From CBDBZX01 sp965213645 (GTDB lineage Bacteria; Deinococcota; Deinococci; Deinococcales; Trueperaceae), in NCBI GenBank assembly GCA_965213645.1, contig CBDBZX010000008.1, positions 62,001 through 126,000 on the forward strand: a stretch of 64,000 bases of DNA, in the 5' to 3' direction. Shown here piece by piece: positions 23,787 to 32,863 of the stretch. A program made the translations under genes and the position numbers. Below the pieces are notes generated by a model, which was not told the DNA's origin, did not search any database, and worked only from the letters and a program-made list of their open reading frames with translations. Positions within the stretch are counted from its first letter, which is position 1; the number at the start of each line of letters is the position of its first letter.

Positions 23787-24629
23787 TTATAGCACTTTCA
23801 GATGAAGGTAACTATGTGAAGCGTGCCCGAGGATAGACTGCACGGCAGCGATGGGTGCACCCTGGTTGAGTAAGAGTGTCGCCAGCGTATGCCGCAACAC
23901 GTGTGGCGTCACCTTCTCCTCCAACCCGCACCGCTTAGCGACCCGCTTGAAGATGCGCTGCATTTGCGAGGTGCTGAGGCGCTGATGTTCCAAAGTCCCG
24001 CTATGCTGACGTCTCCGTCGCTTCGTGACGAACAGTGCCAAAGTGCTGTCTGAGCGGTTGTCCAAGTAGCGCTTGAGCCACAGCGCCGCCTTCGCCCCGA
24101 AGTACACCTCGCGCTCTTTGTTCCCCTTACCGAGCACCACAACACTCCGGCGTGACCAGTCCAGATCGATCCTGTCGAGCTGATGAATCTCGCTGACTCT
24201 ACAGCCCGTAGCGAAGAAGAACTCGACTAGGGCGTGCTCCAATAAGCTCTCGCAGGCGTCGCGCAGTAGCTCTACTTCTTCAACTGAAAGGGCTTTTGGT
24301 ATTCTTGCAGGTAAGCGCGGTTCTCTGAGTTTCAAGGCAGGGTTCCGCTCTAAAATCTCCTCTTCGTAAAGCCACTTGAAAAAGGCTTTGAGCGCTCGGA
24401 CTTTATTTGCCAAACTTGAGGTCTGCAAGTGCGTCAGACCTGTGAGGTGGGTGCGCAGGTGCTCGAGCCCGACAGCCTCGACAAGAGTACTGTCACTGAT
24501 GTCCAACATCAAACGCTTTAGATGCAGCCTGTAGGAGTAGAGCGTTTTGTCGCTGTAGCCGTCCAGTTTGCGGGCTCTGAGGTACGCTTGAACGCAGTTT
24601 GCAACGGTTTGCTTTTCCTCGTGATCCAT
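23787..24629 (-). CDS. Tyrosine recombinase, XerC/D-like, altered C-terminus
   Basis: 280 residues from an ATG at 24629 with GGAGG upstream. N-terminal SAM-like core-binding domain (YLRARKLDGYSDKTLYSYRLH split) and catalytic domain with Arg (FFATGCRVSEIHQL), Lys (VVLGKGNKERE), HxxR (TPHVLRHTLATLLL) and GHAS. The tail normally reads GHASxxTTQIYTH. Here it is GHASHSYLHLKVL and stops, so the nucleophilic Tyr either lies four residues too early or is missing. Activity is uncertain. Adjacent to the RES/Xre pair, suggesting a former integrated element. Confidence 0.8.
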   Translation of the reverse strand: MDHEEKQTVANCVQAYLRARKLDGYSDKTLYSYRLHLKRLMLDISDSTLVEAVGLEHLRTHLTGLTHLQTSSLANKVRALKAFFKWLYEEEILERNPALKLREPRLPARIPKALSVEEVELLRDACESLLEHALVEFFFATGCRVSEIHQLDRIDLDWSRRSVVVLGKGNKEREVYFGAKAALWLKRYLDNRSDSTLALFVTKRRRRQHSGTLEHQRLSTSQMQRIFKRVAKRCGLEEKVTPHVLRHTLATLLLNQGAPIAAVQSILGHASHSYLHLKVL

Positions 24630-24697
24630 AGGAAACCTCCGAGCTGTAGTCTGCACGGAGGTTCGCTTTGAAGTGTTTTTGAAAGGCGATGGACTTC

Positions 24698-24723
24698 TGC
24701 GCGAGTTGCGCGCGTCTCTCGCA
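24698..24723. repeat. GC-rich palindromic repeat R2
   Basis: TGCGCGAGTTGCGCGC then GTCTCTCGCA; upstream of the recombinase gene. Confidence 0.7.
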
Positions 24724-25179
24724 TAGCGCTTGGGCAAGTCTAGGCCCGAACAGCGACCCTACATTTCCTTCAAAATTGTTACTACAGCCGCAGATAGCAG
24801 CCTCTATGCTTGAAGTGGGCGACTTGTGCTTTAGCTTGATGACACCGACGCCAGAAAGACCAGGCAAGGATTTGGGGCAGGTCTAAGGTGTGACGCCAGA
24901 TCGGGAATGACTATAACGAAATTTCAGAAGTGCACAGCGCACCCAGAGCTTCCTCTTTACCCGCACTGAGGTCAATCATCTTCTCCGTCGTACCCGTACA
25001 CCCCTGCTAGGGTGCACCGCCGCAACAAGGCGAGTGTCTGCAGTGTGTGGGCAGAGCTGTCGTTTCTATTCCTTAAAAGGTTTACAGATTCAATGACCGG
25101 CAGCGAACTGTCATAGCTCGACGCCACTCAATCCAAAATAAGTTGACGCAACCCCGCTATGGAATTCACCTTGGTAAAC
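24724..25179. other. Gene-free stretch
   Basis: About 450 bp between the recombinase 5' side and the MFS remnant. No convincing ORF, RNA gene or further repeat is visible. It may be decayed sequence at the edge of the recombinase/toxin-antitoxin island. Confidence 0.5.
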
Positions 25180-26371
25180 TCATCGTTGAGGCGTTTTATC
25201 GATCACGCTATAGACCTCGCGGCGAGAGATTAACAAAATAGCGGCGGCAGCCACGCACAGACTTGCTATCTGAAACATCACGGCGTAATTAATAACTTGG
25301 GCAACCAACCCAAGAACTATCGGAGCTACGAACTGGACGAGGCGGTTAGTAGTTATACGTGTACCGAGTGCAACCCCATGACGGTTCGTTGCAACCTCTT
25401 CAACCACGGCGACCATTGTGAGGGGTTGGGCAATCCCGACACTCAATCCAAGAATTAAGGAGGAAATTAATAGTACGGCGATATGGGTACCGAGCGCAAG
25501 ACCGGCAACGCCCAATGCCGAGGCAAAGATTGTGACCAGAAAGGTCAAAAAGCGACCTCCGAGGTGTGCAACGATTGTCGCCATGAAAGGCCGCACCACG
25601 ATTGATGCGAGCGAGCGAGAACTGATGATGGTGCCAATTACACTGGCTGGAACCGCAAATTCGTCGAGATAGGCGGGCAAAAAGGAATTGTGGCTCGTTA
25701 ATACGACCATAACTGCAGCGCTGACCCACAGGCTTACTTGCACGGTTGGGAGCTTTGTTAGCGCCAGTAACTCACGCGGCGCAGGGGCAGCGGACGCTGA
25801 GCGAGCAGGGCGAGGGGCGAAGGGCAAAGAGGCAAATGCTACGACGCCAACCCCCGCGATGCTCGCAGAAACAGCGAACGCGGCGCGAAAGCCAGCAAGG
25901 TCAACGAGCACACCCCCTAAGACGGGACCGAGCAGTTGCCCACCCGACACAAAAGCACCGTACCAGCCGAAATTGCGTTCGCGGTCGCTGCCGTCACCAA
26001 ACGTGGCAACCAATGACTGCGCGGCAACTACCGCTACGAGCTGACCCAAGCCAGCCAAAACTTGCAGGGTCATCAGACTTGCAATCGAAGGCGATAGGGC
26101 GACCCAAAGAGGCGACACAGCAAGCAGGCTCATCCCTGTAAGCAGCATCGGCTTTGGTCCCACAGTGTCAACGAGGGACCCTACCGGAATGGCCAAAAAA
26201 AACGGAAAGAGAAACGCGGCTGAAATGACGACCCCGATCACGACGGGCGGGGCACCAAGCGCCCCGCCTAGAAGCGGTGCAAGAGGACCTTATCATAAAG
26301 AACGAGGCGAATAAAAGTCCTGCGCCGCTACACAGCAGGAGAAAGGCGTTGCGTGAGCCCGTTTGATTCAT
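25180..26371 (-). pseudogene. MFS transporter, frameshifted
   Basis: Major facilitator protein of about 396 residues. The N-terminus is in one frame (MNQTGSRNAFLLLCSGAGLL, FASFFMI). The remainder is in the next (GPLAPLLGGALGAPPVVIGV, then FFLAIPVGSLVDTVGPKPML with the loop-2 GxxxD motif). One extra base at about 26290 separates them; removing it gives FFMIGPLAPLLGG. About 12 hydrophobic segments are otherwise intact. Substrate unknown. Confidence 0.75.
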
Positions 26372-26477
26372 ATCAGAAACGCTCTATCCTCGCCCTGTCA
26401 TATTCTGTTGAGAGTACCCTTTGCTTTCTTCCGTTCGCGTCCACTAGGGTGAAGGTGCTCGAGCCGTGAGTATCCTT

Positions 26478-27671
26478 CTATGACTCCTCGGAGGCTCGGG
26501 CTTCTGTAACCGTGTTCTTCTGGAAGCGGTTCATAAGCGCTAAAAGACCGATGAGCACGAGCGTGATGATACCGAGCGTCAGCGCTACAGGGCGCTCTAA
26601 GAAAATCATGAACGAGCCGCGTGAGATAGTTAGCGTTTGCCTCAAGGTATCTTCGGCAAGCGGTCCAAGGACGAGCGCAACGACGAGAGCAGCGGGCGAA
26701 AAGCCAAAGCGTTTCATCAGGTAACCGACCGCACCAGCCGCGAGCATAAGCCAGGTTTCAACCATGCTGCCGTTGACGGCATACGTGCCAATCGCTGAGA
26801 GGAGCACGACGACCGGTGCTAAGATGCGGTAAGGAATGCGCAGCATCGCTACAAAGAGCGGAATGGCGAAAATGCATAGCGCCACAAGTACCATGTTCCC
26901 GAGATACATACTAGCGATGAGCGTCCAAGCGAACTCGGGCTCTTGGGTCATGAGGAGCGGTCCAGGGCGCAACCCCCAAAGCAAAAACGCGCCAAGAAGC
27001 ACAGCGGTTGAGGCAGACCCTGGAATACCGAGGGTGAGAAGCGGAATCATCGCGCCCGCTGACGCCGCATTGTTTGCTGCCTCAGGTGCGACGAGCCCAG
27101 GCATATATCCCTTGCCAAATTCCTCGGGTTCAGGTGATACCGACTTTTCAAATGAGTAAGCCATCAAACTGGCAATCGTTGCGCCCGCGCCAGGGATAAC
27201 GCCCACGACAAATCCTAAAATAGAGCCGCGAACGAGGGTCCACTTCGACTGAATCCAATCGAGCTTGGTAGGCCAGAAGCGTTCTTCCTCACGGTATTGA
27301 ACGACCCCCGAGGCGTTTTGATGCGCCCCTTCATGAAGAGAGTAGAGCAGCTCGCCAATACCAAATAAGCCAATCGCGATGGGGATAAAATCGATGCCGC
27401 CAATGAGTTCGGCTGAGCCGAACGTATAGCGTCCTCGACCCGTCACAAGGTCAACACCTACTGTAGCTAGGGCAAACCCGATGAGCCCTGAAATCACGCC
27501 GTAGCGCCAATGCGCGCCAACCATAACCACGAGCGTCAACATCCCCATCATGACCAGCATGAAAAATTCAGGTGGACCGAAGCTGCGCGCCATGCGCGAG
27601 AATAGAGGGGCAAGGAGTGTAATAAGGACAACCCCAACTGTGCCACCAATAAATGACGAACGCCTACCCAC
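26478..27671 (-). pseudogene. tctA: TctA-type tripartite tricarboxylate permease, 5' truncated
   Basis: Large membrane subunit of TTT-family carriers. Diagnostic loops are present: FVVGVIPGAGATIASLMAYS, LVAPEAANNAASAGAMIPLL, LTLGIPGSASTAVLLGAFLL. TctA is normally about 500 residues; here roughly the first 110 are absent and the similarity begins at SSFIGGTVGVVL. The break at about 27665-27671 coincides with the truncated 5' end of an rraA-like gene on the other strand. No tctB or tctC partner is present. Confidence 0.8.
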
Positions 27672-28127
27672 GCGCTCGACCTCATCGATGAGTCGAACGA
27701 GGGGGACGTCATCGTTATCGGCATCGGCGGCGAGAGCGAGGTCGCCGTATGGGGCGGTCTCATGACGGCGGGTGCCTCGGTGAACGGGCTGGCTGGCGCA
27801 ATTTTGGATGGTGGCATCAGAGATATCACCGAGATTAAACGTGATTACGACTTCCCGGTTTTTGCCCGCAGCGTTTCACCAGGCACGACGGTAGGGCGCT
27901 TTAAGACTCTCTCGAAGAACGGGCCCATCACCTGCGGCGACGTCGAGGTGCAGCCGGGCGACCTTATCGTAGCCGACACGGACGGCGTTGTCGTCGTGCC
28001 TAAAGACCACGTCGACGAGGTGCTCAAAGCCGCACAGGAGATCGAGCAGAAGGAAGCGGAGCAGGCGAAATTTATCCGCGAGTCGGGCTCGCTCCGTGAC
28101 GGCCTCGCCAAGTATCAGCGCATCTGA
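27670..28127 (+). pseudogene. RraA/HMG-aldolase-like protein, 5' truncated
   Basis: C-terminal two thirds of an RraA-family protein: GDVIVIGIGGESEVAVWGGL, GLAGAILDGGIRD (the Asp-containing RraA motif), VFARSVSPGTTVG, GDVEVQPGDLIVADTDGVVV, VPKDHVDEVL. The frame is open leftward to the junction with tctA, and the first ATG (27762) falls inside the conserved core, so the N-terminus is lost. Relatives act as oxaloacetate/4-hydroxy-4-methyl-2-oxoglutarate aldolases. Overlaps the next gene by one base (TGATG). Confidence 0.75.
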
Positions 28128-29047
28128 TGCCTGAGCTTCTCTCCTTGGGCGAGCCGCTCCTCGAGTTTGCACAGGTCGAGCGTGAGGGGCGCGCCTTCTA
28201 TCTACAAGGCTTCGGCGGTGACACCTCGAATATGGCGGTCGCCGCTGCCCAGCAGGGCGCTGATGTCGGCATCATAACGCGGCTTGGACGAGATGCCTTT
28301 GGCGATGCGTTCGTCGATCTCTGGCATCGTGAGGGGATTGACGTCTCACGAGTAGTGCGAGACGAGAAGCACTCTACGGGTATTTATTTCATCACCTACT
28401 CGGATGGGCAGCACGCCTTCACCTACTATCGACAGGAATCGGCGGCGAGTCAGCTTCAGCCAGACGACATCACAGCCGAGCACTTAGAGGGCGTCAAGGT
28501 CTTACACCTATCGGGAATTAGCCAGGCAATCAGCCAGAACGCCTGTGACGCGACCTTTAAGGCACTCGAACTTGCCAAGGCGCAGGGCGTCAAGGTGTCC
28601 TATGACACCAACTTACGCCTCAAGCTCTGGCCCTTGCACCGGGCAAGGGCAGTGACGTTCGAGACAATCCGCTACTGCGACTACTGCCTGCCGAGCTTGG
28701 AGGACGCGGCTACATTGACGGGCATGGAAGACCCGCAGGCGATCGCCGACCTCTTCTTAGAGAAGGGCGCGGCGTCCGTGGTGTTGAAATTAGGCTCAGA
28801 AGGCGCACTCGTCAGTAACGGCCGTCAAACGGAGCATATACCTGCTTACGGTGTTGAGGTGGTGGACGCTACGGGTGCGGGCGATACGTTTGACGGGGCG
28901 TTCGTCGCCGAAACCCTTCGCGGGCACTCCGTCTTCGATGCGGCTAAGACAGCAAACGCTGCCGCAGCACTCTCAACACGTGACCATGGCGCGGTCCACC
29001 CGATGCCGACACGGGACGAGGTCGAAACCTTTCTAAAGGCAATTTGA
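28127..29047 (+). CDS. PfkB-family carbohydrate kinase, 2-keto-3-deoxygluconate kinase-like
   Basis: 306 residues. N-terminal LSLGEPLLEF and GFGGDTSNMAVAAAQQG, and the C-terminal PfkB signature VVDATGAGDTFDGAFVA with the catalytic Asp. GGDTSNMA and YYRQESAASQL resemble KDG kinases. Directly follows the rraA-like remnant with a one-base overlap. Likely phosphorylates a sugar acid from a catabolic pathway whose other genes are not here. Confidence 0.85.
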   Translation: MPELLSLGEPLLEFAQVEREGRAFYLQGFGGDTSNMAVAAAQQGADVGIITRLGRDAFGDAFVDLWHREGIDVSRVVRDEKHSTGIYFITYSDGQHAFTYYRQESAASQLQPDDITAEHLEGVKVLHLSGISQAISQNACDATFKALELAKAQGVKVSYDTNLRLKLWPLHRARAVTFETIRYCDYCLPSLEDAATLTGMEDPQAIADLFLEKGAASVVLKLGSEGALVSNGRQTEHIPAYGVEVVDATGAGDTFDGAFVAETLRGHSVFDAAKTANAAAALSTRDHGAVHPMPTRDEVETFLKAI

Positions 29048-29150
29048 GGGAGGTGTTCTTTTTCTCTCCTCGCGGGAAAGGAGGACCAGGCGCGAGGTCT
29101 TACGCGGCGTGAGACGCCATATTTCCTTCAGCGAGCATCGGCATAGAGTA

Positions 29151-29228
29151 ATGGCGAAGGAACTAAGCGAGGACGCGCTGGACGCGGCGCTGGCGGCGCT
29201 CGGGCATAGGCGGGTAACACCACCATAG
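29151..29228 (+). pseudogene. Possible N-terminal fragment of a pterin carbinolamine dehydratase
   Basis: A 25-codon ORF, MAKELSEDALDAALAALGHR..., resembles the start of PCD/DCoH proteins and then stops. Very short and weakly supported. The rest of 29048-29361 shows no gene. Confidence 0.2.
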
Positions 29229-29288
29229 CCGATTATCCCCACTACGAGCTCGAGGGTAGGCACTTTACGTGACATCCTGCCGAAACGC

Positions 29289-29317
29289 TACGCGACAAAC
29301 GCGCGCAAGTCTCGCCG
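29289..29317. repeat. GC-rich palindromic repeat R3 (degenerate)
   Basis: Core AAACGCGCGCAAGTCTCGCCG, matching the family core with poor outer pairing. Confidence 0.45.
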
Positions 29318-29361
29318 AAGTCCCCGAATAGCTAAGGCGGTATCATCCGGGAGTGACGAAG

Positions 29362-30309
29362 ATGCCCTATAGACTACCCAAGAGCGTAAGGCTGAAAGCC
29401 CAAGCGCGGGGTGAGACCGGTCGCGCCTGGATGTCGGGTCTGCATGAAACCGTGAAGGCGCTCGCGAATGAGTGGCAGCTCCGGGTTGGCGAGGTTCTCG
29501 AGGGGGGCTCCGAAAGCTTGGTGCTCACTGCCGAACTGGAGGACGGCGTAGAGGCGGTGCTTAAAGTCGGCATCCCGGGTCTGTGCGACTGCGCGAACGA
29601 GGCGAGGGCGTATCGTCTCACCGACAGGCGAGGCTACCCAAGTCTGCTGAAACATAGTGAGAGCTATAACGCTATCCTGCTGGAGCGCCTCGGATCGCCC
29701 TTGGGCACCTCTACACAGTCGGAGGCTGAGCAGATCAGGATCATCTGTGACACGCTAGCCGAAGCTTGGGTTCCTCTGAACGCCGGCCATAGCCTGACGA
29801 CCGGAGCCGAGAAGGCGCGCGCCTTGGCTGAATTTATCGACCTTACCTGGCGCAAGCTCCGCGCCCCCTGCTCAGAGGCAACCAAAGAGCTAGCGCTCAT
29901 CTTTGCACTCGAGAGGCAAGCCGCTTACGACCCCGAGAACTGCGTTTTGGTACACGGCGACGCCCACGCGCACAACACGCTGAAACGGGTTAACACCAAG
30001 GACGATGAGCGGAGCTATAAGTTCATCGACCCCGACGGACTCTTCGCTGAACCCGCACTCGACCTGGCGATCCCGATGCGGGAGTGGAACGAGGCGCTCT
30101 TGCAGGGCGACGCCGTCCGCCTCGGGCAGCGGCGCTGCGAGCGGCTCGCCGCACGTACGGGCGTCGATGAAAGGGCCATCTGGCAGTGGGGCTTTGTGGA
30201 GAGGGTCTCGACGGGTTTCCTCATGATGCAGGTGGGCATGGAGAAGCAGGGGTCCGAGACGCTATACATCGCCGAGCGCTGGAGCGCCCAGCGGTTGGCC
30301 TGGAGCTGA
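29362..30309 (+). CDS. Aminoglycoside/hydroxyurea phosphotransferase-like kinase
   Basis: About 315 residues of the APH(6)/hydroxyurea kinase family. Kinase features: VLKVGIP (Lys), the Brenner motif LVHGDAHAHNTLKR with catalytic Asp, and FIDPDGLFAEPALDLA with the metal-binding Asp. ATG at 29362 has GGGAG eight bases upstream (a GTG at 29353 is possible). It stands alone. In known members it confers resistance to streptomycin-type drugs; whether this one does cannot be told from sequence. Confidence 0.82.
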   Translation: MPYRLPKSVRLKAQARGETGRAWMSGLHETVKALANEWQLRVGEVLEGGSESLVLTAELEDGVEAVLKVGIPGLCDCANEARAYRLTDRRGYPSLLKHSESYNAILLERLGSPLGTSTQSEAEQIRIICDTLAEAWVPLNAGHSLTTGAEKARALAEFIDLTWRKLRAPCSEATKELALIFALERQAAYDPENCVLVHGDAHAHNTLKRVNTKDDERSYKFIDPDGLFAEPALDLAIPMREWNEALLQGDAVRLGQRRCERLAARTGVDERAIWQWGFVERVSTGFLMMQVGMEKQGSETLYIAERWSAQRLAWS

Positions 30310-30341
30310 GCCACTCTGTCGCTTAGCTGCGCAAGTCCTTC

Positions 30342-30367
30342 TACGGGAGACGCGCGCGTCTCTTGCA
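30342..30367. repeat. GC-rich palindromic repeat R4
   Basis: GAGACGCGCGCGTCTC perfect 16-bp palindrome at 30347-30362, followed by TTGCAG. After the kinase gene. Confidence 0.75.
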
Positions 30368-30557
30368 GAAGACCTGAGCCAAAGTGTCCTAAATGAGGTA
30401 CTTGTCACGAAAGTGTTTGGGTCTCGTTCAGCGAACTCCCTACACCTCACCGCGCTGCAGCCATAGTGTAAAATCGTTCAACGCACCTAATTATGTCCTA
30501 ACCCGTGCTCCGTTTGCTCAACTAACTCACCCCCTAGCGGCCTGATGAGCCTGCATT

Positions 30558-30569
30558 TTGTTCGAACAA
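30558..30569. promoter_or_regulatory. TTGTTCGAACAA palindrome upstream of the MDR gene
   Basis: Perfect 12-bp palindrome 82 bp before the ATG at 30651. Possible operator; the regulator is unknown. The surrounding 30310-30650 stretch contains only this and R4. Confidence 0.35.
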
Positions 30570-30650
30570 TCCTTCGGTAGCCGTTGTCAGCCCATAACTG
30601 CATACAGTCTCTACAACTGACAGCGGATAACCTGTCTCGAGGAGGTGCCC

Positions 30651-31592
30651 ATGCGCGCCATGCGCCTACACCAATTTGGAGACCCCGACGTCTTGCAACT
30701 CGACGAGGTCGCTTGTCCAGAGCCCAAGAACGATGAGCTGCTCGTGCGCGTCCACGCCACCAGCCTCAACTATGCTGAAGTCGGGCTTCGTCGGGGGGAG
30801 ATGAAAGCGTTTAGCTTTTGGCGGCTACCCCTCACCCTCGGTTTTGACCTCGCGGGCGAAGTAGTGGCCTGCGGCCCCCAAGTGTCCGCCTTCTTACCGG
30901 GCGACAGGGTCTACGGCGCTATCGGTCACCAGGGGGGTGCTAACGCCGACTACGCGTGCGTCAAGCAGTCACGGGTAACACTCGCTCCCGCCCCGCTCGC
31001 TTTTGGTGAGCTCGCCGCCGTGCCGGTGGCCGGACTGACCGCCCTCCAAGCCTTGCGGAGTGTAGCCAACCTCCAGGAGGGTCAGCGGGTGCTCGTCAGT
31101 GGGGCCTCGGGTGGGGTCGGCGCGTTTGCGGTGCAACTCGCTAAGAGATTCGGTGGCACCGTCACCGGTGTCTGTAGCGGGGCCAAACGCGACTTCGTGG
31201 AGAGCCTTGGGGCGTTTGATACTATCGACTATCAAAAGGATGACTTTTCCCAAAGGTCCGAGCGCTGGGACATCATCTTCGACGCCTCTGGCAAGCGCGA
31301 CTTTGCCGAACTCCAGAGAGTGTTGAGCGACGAGGGTAGAGCGGTCAGCACCCGCTTGAGTCCAAGGGGGGCACTTAACGCTGTGACCTCGAAGCTAGGG
31401 GTCGCGCCGCGCTACCACTTCATCCCGGCTAGAGAGCGCAGCTACGACCTCGCTTTCCTCGCCCGCCTCATAGAAAGAGGGGAACTGCGGGTACCCTTGG
31501 ACCGAACCTTTGAGCTCAAAGACTTGCCCGAGGCCCACCGCTACATGGAGGCGGGGGAGGTGTGCGGCAAGGTGGTGGTGAAGGTAGTATGA
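30651..31592 (+). CDS. Zinc-independent MDR oxidoreductase, quinone-reductase-like
   Basis: 313 residues. GroES-like N-domain (MRLHQFGDPDVLQLDEV, LTLGFDLAGEVVACG, PGDRVYGAIG) and Rossmann domain with VLVSGASGGVGAFAVQLAK, the NADPH-binding loop, then TGVCSGAKRDFVESLGAFDT. C-terminal YMEAGEVCGKVVVKV is typical. ATG at 30651 follows GAGGAGG by five bases. Likely reduces quinones or enones with NADPH. A related gene lies at 41366. Confidence 0.85.
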   Translation: MRAMRLHQFGDPDVLQLDEVACPEPKNDELLVRVHATSLNYAEVGLRRGEMKAFSFWRLPLTLGFDLAGEVVACGPQVSAFLPGDRVYGAIGHQGGANADYACVKQSRVTLAPAPLAFGELAAVPVAGLTALQALRSVANLQEGQRVLVSGASGGVGAFAVQLAKRFGGTVTGVCSGAKRDFVESLGAFDTIDYQKDDFSQRSERWDIIFDASGKRDFAELQRVLSDEGRAVSTRLSPRGALNAVTSKLGVAPRYHFIPARERSYDLAFLARLIERGELRVPLDRTFELKDLPEAHRYMEAGEVCGKVVVKVV

Positions 31593-31754
31593 GGAAACCC
31601 TTCGAGACAATACAACCTTATCCTCTTTGCACGAACGTCTAGCCTTGTGCGTTGCCTAAGCTGACCCTTATTGAGTGAGAGGCCCTAGGTCTATGAACAG
31701 ACTAGGTATCCGAAATTTAGGGTTTCTTCCGGGCTGAGGACTGAATGAGCGCAA

Positions 31755-31783
31755 TGCGAGAGATGCGCGCGTTCGCCGCACAA
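31755..31783. repeat. GC-rich palindromic repeat R5
   Basis: TGCGAGAGATGCGCGCGTTC then GCCGCACAA; between convergent genes in a 268-bp gap with no ORF of note. Confidence 0.65.
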
Positions 31784-31860
31784 TGCTCCGAAATAGCGCG
31801 CCTTCCCTACTCTCAAGGTGCACCAAGCGCTTTCGAATTGCTATTCTACCCTGGAGTTTT

Positions 31861-32772
31861 TCAAGTTTGTTGCTGAGCATCCTCTACCGGACGCACTGAG
31901 GCTGCCACTTGCTTCGCCGCCTCGAGGAAAGGCTCGAGGATAGCCGGTGGCGTCATCCGCCGCCAGGCCACCCCCGTTTCAAGGTCCGGCAGCGCGGGCT
32001 CGGTTGTTCGGGACACCATTTCGGGTGGAAGCTTCGCCTGAGCGAAGCCAGGGAAGAAACCGATAGCTTCACCGCTCGAGATTAAACCAAAGGTTGTCGC
32101 GACGCTGTCAACGTCGATGAGCTCGGGGCGCACGCCCTGCTCGTGAAGGTATGAGAGTAGACGCGCGTGCCCCGGCTCTACACGGTGCGGCGAGGCGAGC
32201 GTCTGCTCGGAGAGGCGTTCGAGGGGGACTGTGGTGCAGCGTGTCAGCGGGTTTGCTTTGTGTAGAACGACCACTACCGGGTCGCGGAACAACGGCGTGA
32301 AGGCGACCTCGTCCGTGTTCTCTACGCAGAGAAGAGCCAGGTCGATCTGATCAGTCTTCAGCAGCTCGAGCTGCTCGGCGGTCGTCACCTCGTGCAAACT
32401 GATGACGAGGTCGGGGTGGGTCGCCCGCAGCAGCTTAACGATCTTCGGTAGGAGGTTGTGCGCCGCCGGACCTACCGCGCCCAGCCGGAGCTGCGAGGCT
32501 CGGGTAGCGCTTGGCTCCTCCACACTCCGCACGGCGCGCCCAACTTGCGCGAGTACAAGGCGCGCCTCGGGCAGCAGCACGCGGCCCGCTTCGGTGAGGA
32601 TGACGCCTTGCGGCGTCCGCTCGAAGAGGCTCGCGCCCAAGTCCGCCTCGAGCTGCGCAATCTGTTTACTCAGAGCGGGCTGACTGAGAAAAACACGCTC
32701 GGCCGTCCGCCCGAAGTGCAGCTCCTCGGCGAGCGCGACAAAGCAGCGGAAACGCTTCAAGCTCATCGCCAT
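31861..32772 (-). CDS. LysR-family transcriptional regulator
   Basis: 303 residues. HTH at the N-terminus (CFVALAEELHFGRTAERVFLSQPALSKQIAQLE across residues 9-41, ERTPQGVILTEAG) and substrate-binding domain. Divergent from the hydrolase gene at 32864. A perfect T-N11-A-type dyad overlaps its own start codon, so autoregulation and control of the divergent operon are likely. The effector is unknown. A second in-frame ATG at 32766 is possible. Confidence 0.9.
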   Translation of the reverse strand: MAMSLKRFRCFVALAEELHFGRTAERVFLSQPALSKQIAQLEADLGASLFERTPQGVILTEAGRVLLPEARLVLAQVGRAVRSVEEPSATRASQLRLGAVGPAAHNLLPKIVKLLRATHPDLVISLHEVTTAEQLELLKTDQIDLALLCVENTDEVAFTPLFRDPVVVVLHKANPLTRCTTVPLERLSEQTLASPHRVEPGHARLLSYLHEQGVRPELIDVDSVATTFGLISSGEAIGFFPGFAQAKLPPEMVSRTTEPALPDLETGVAWRRMTPPAILEPFLEAAKQVAASVRPVEDAQQQT

Positions 32773-32785
32773 AACCTGAGGTTAT
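32771..32785. promoter_or_regulatory. LysR-type operator
   Basis: ATAACC-TGA-GGTTAT, perfect 6-3-6 dyad in the lysR/hydrolase divergent region, overlapping the lysR start codon. Confidence 0.6.
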
Positions 32786-32863
32786 CACATAGTGAAGATG
32801 AGCTATTGGCACTCAGGGCGCTCTGCGGCTAAGCTCTTCTCAGCTTAGTTATGAGGAGGAACG

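Noticed and set aside
29033..29275. Minus-strand 80-codon ORF
   Set aside because: Ser/Ala-rich low-complexity translation without start context or family character.
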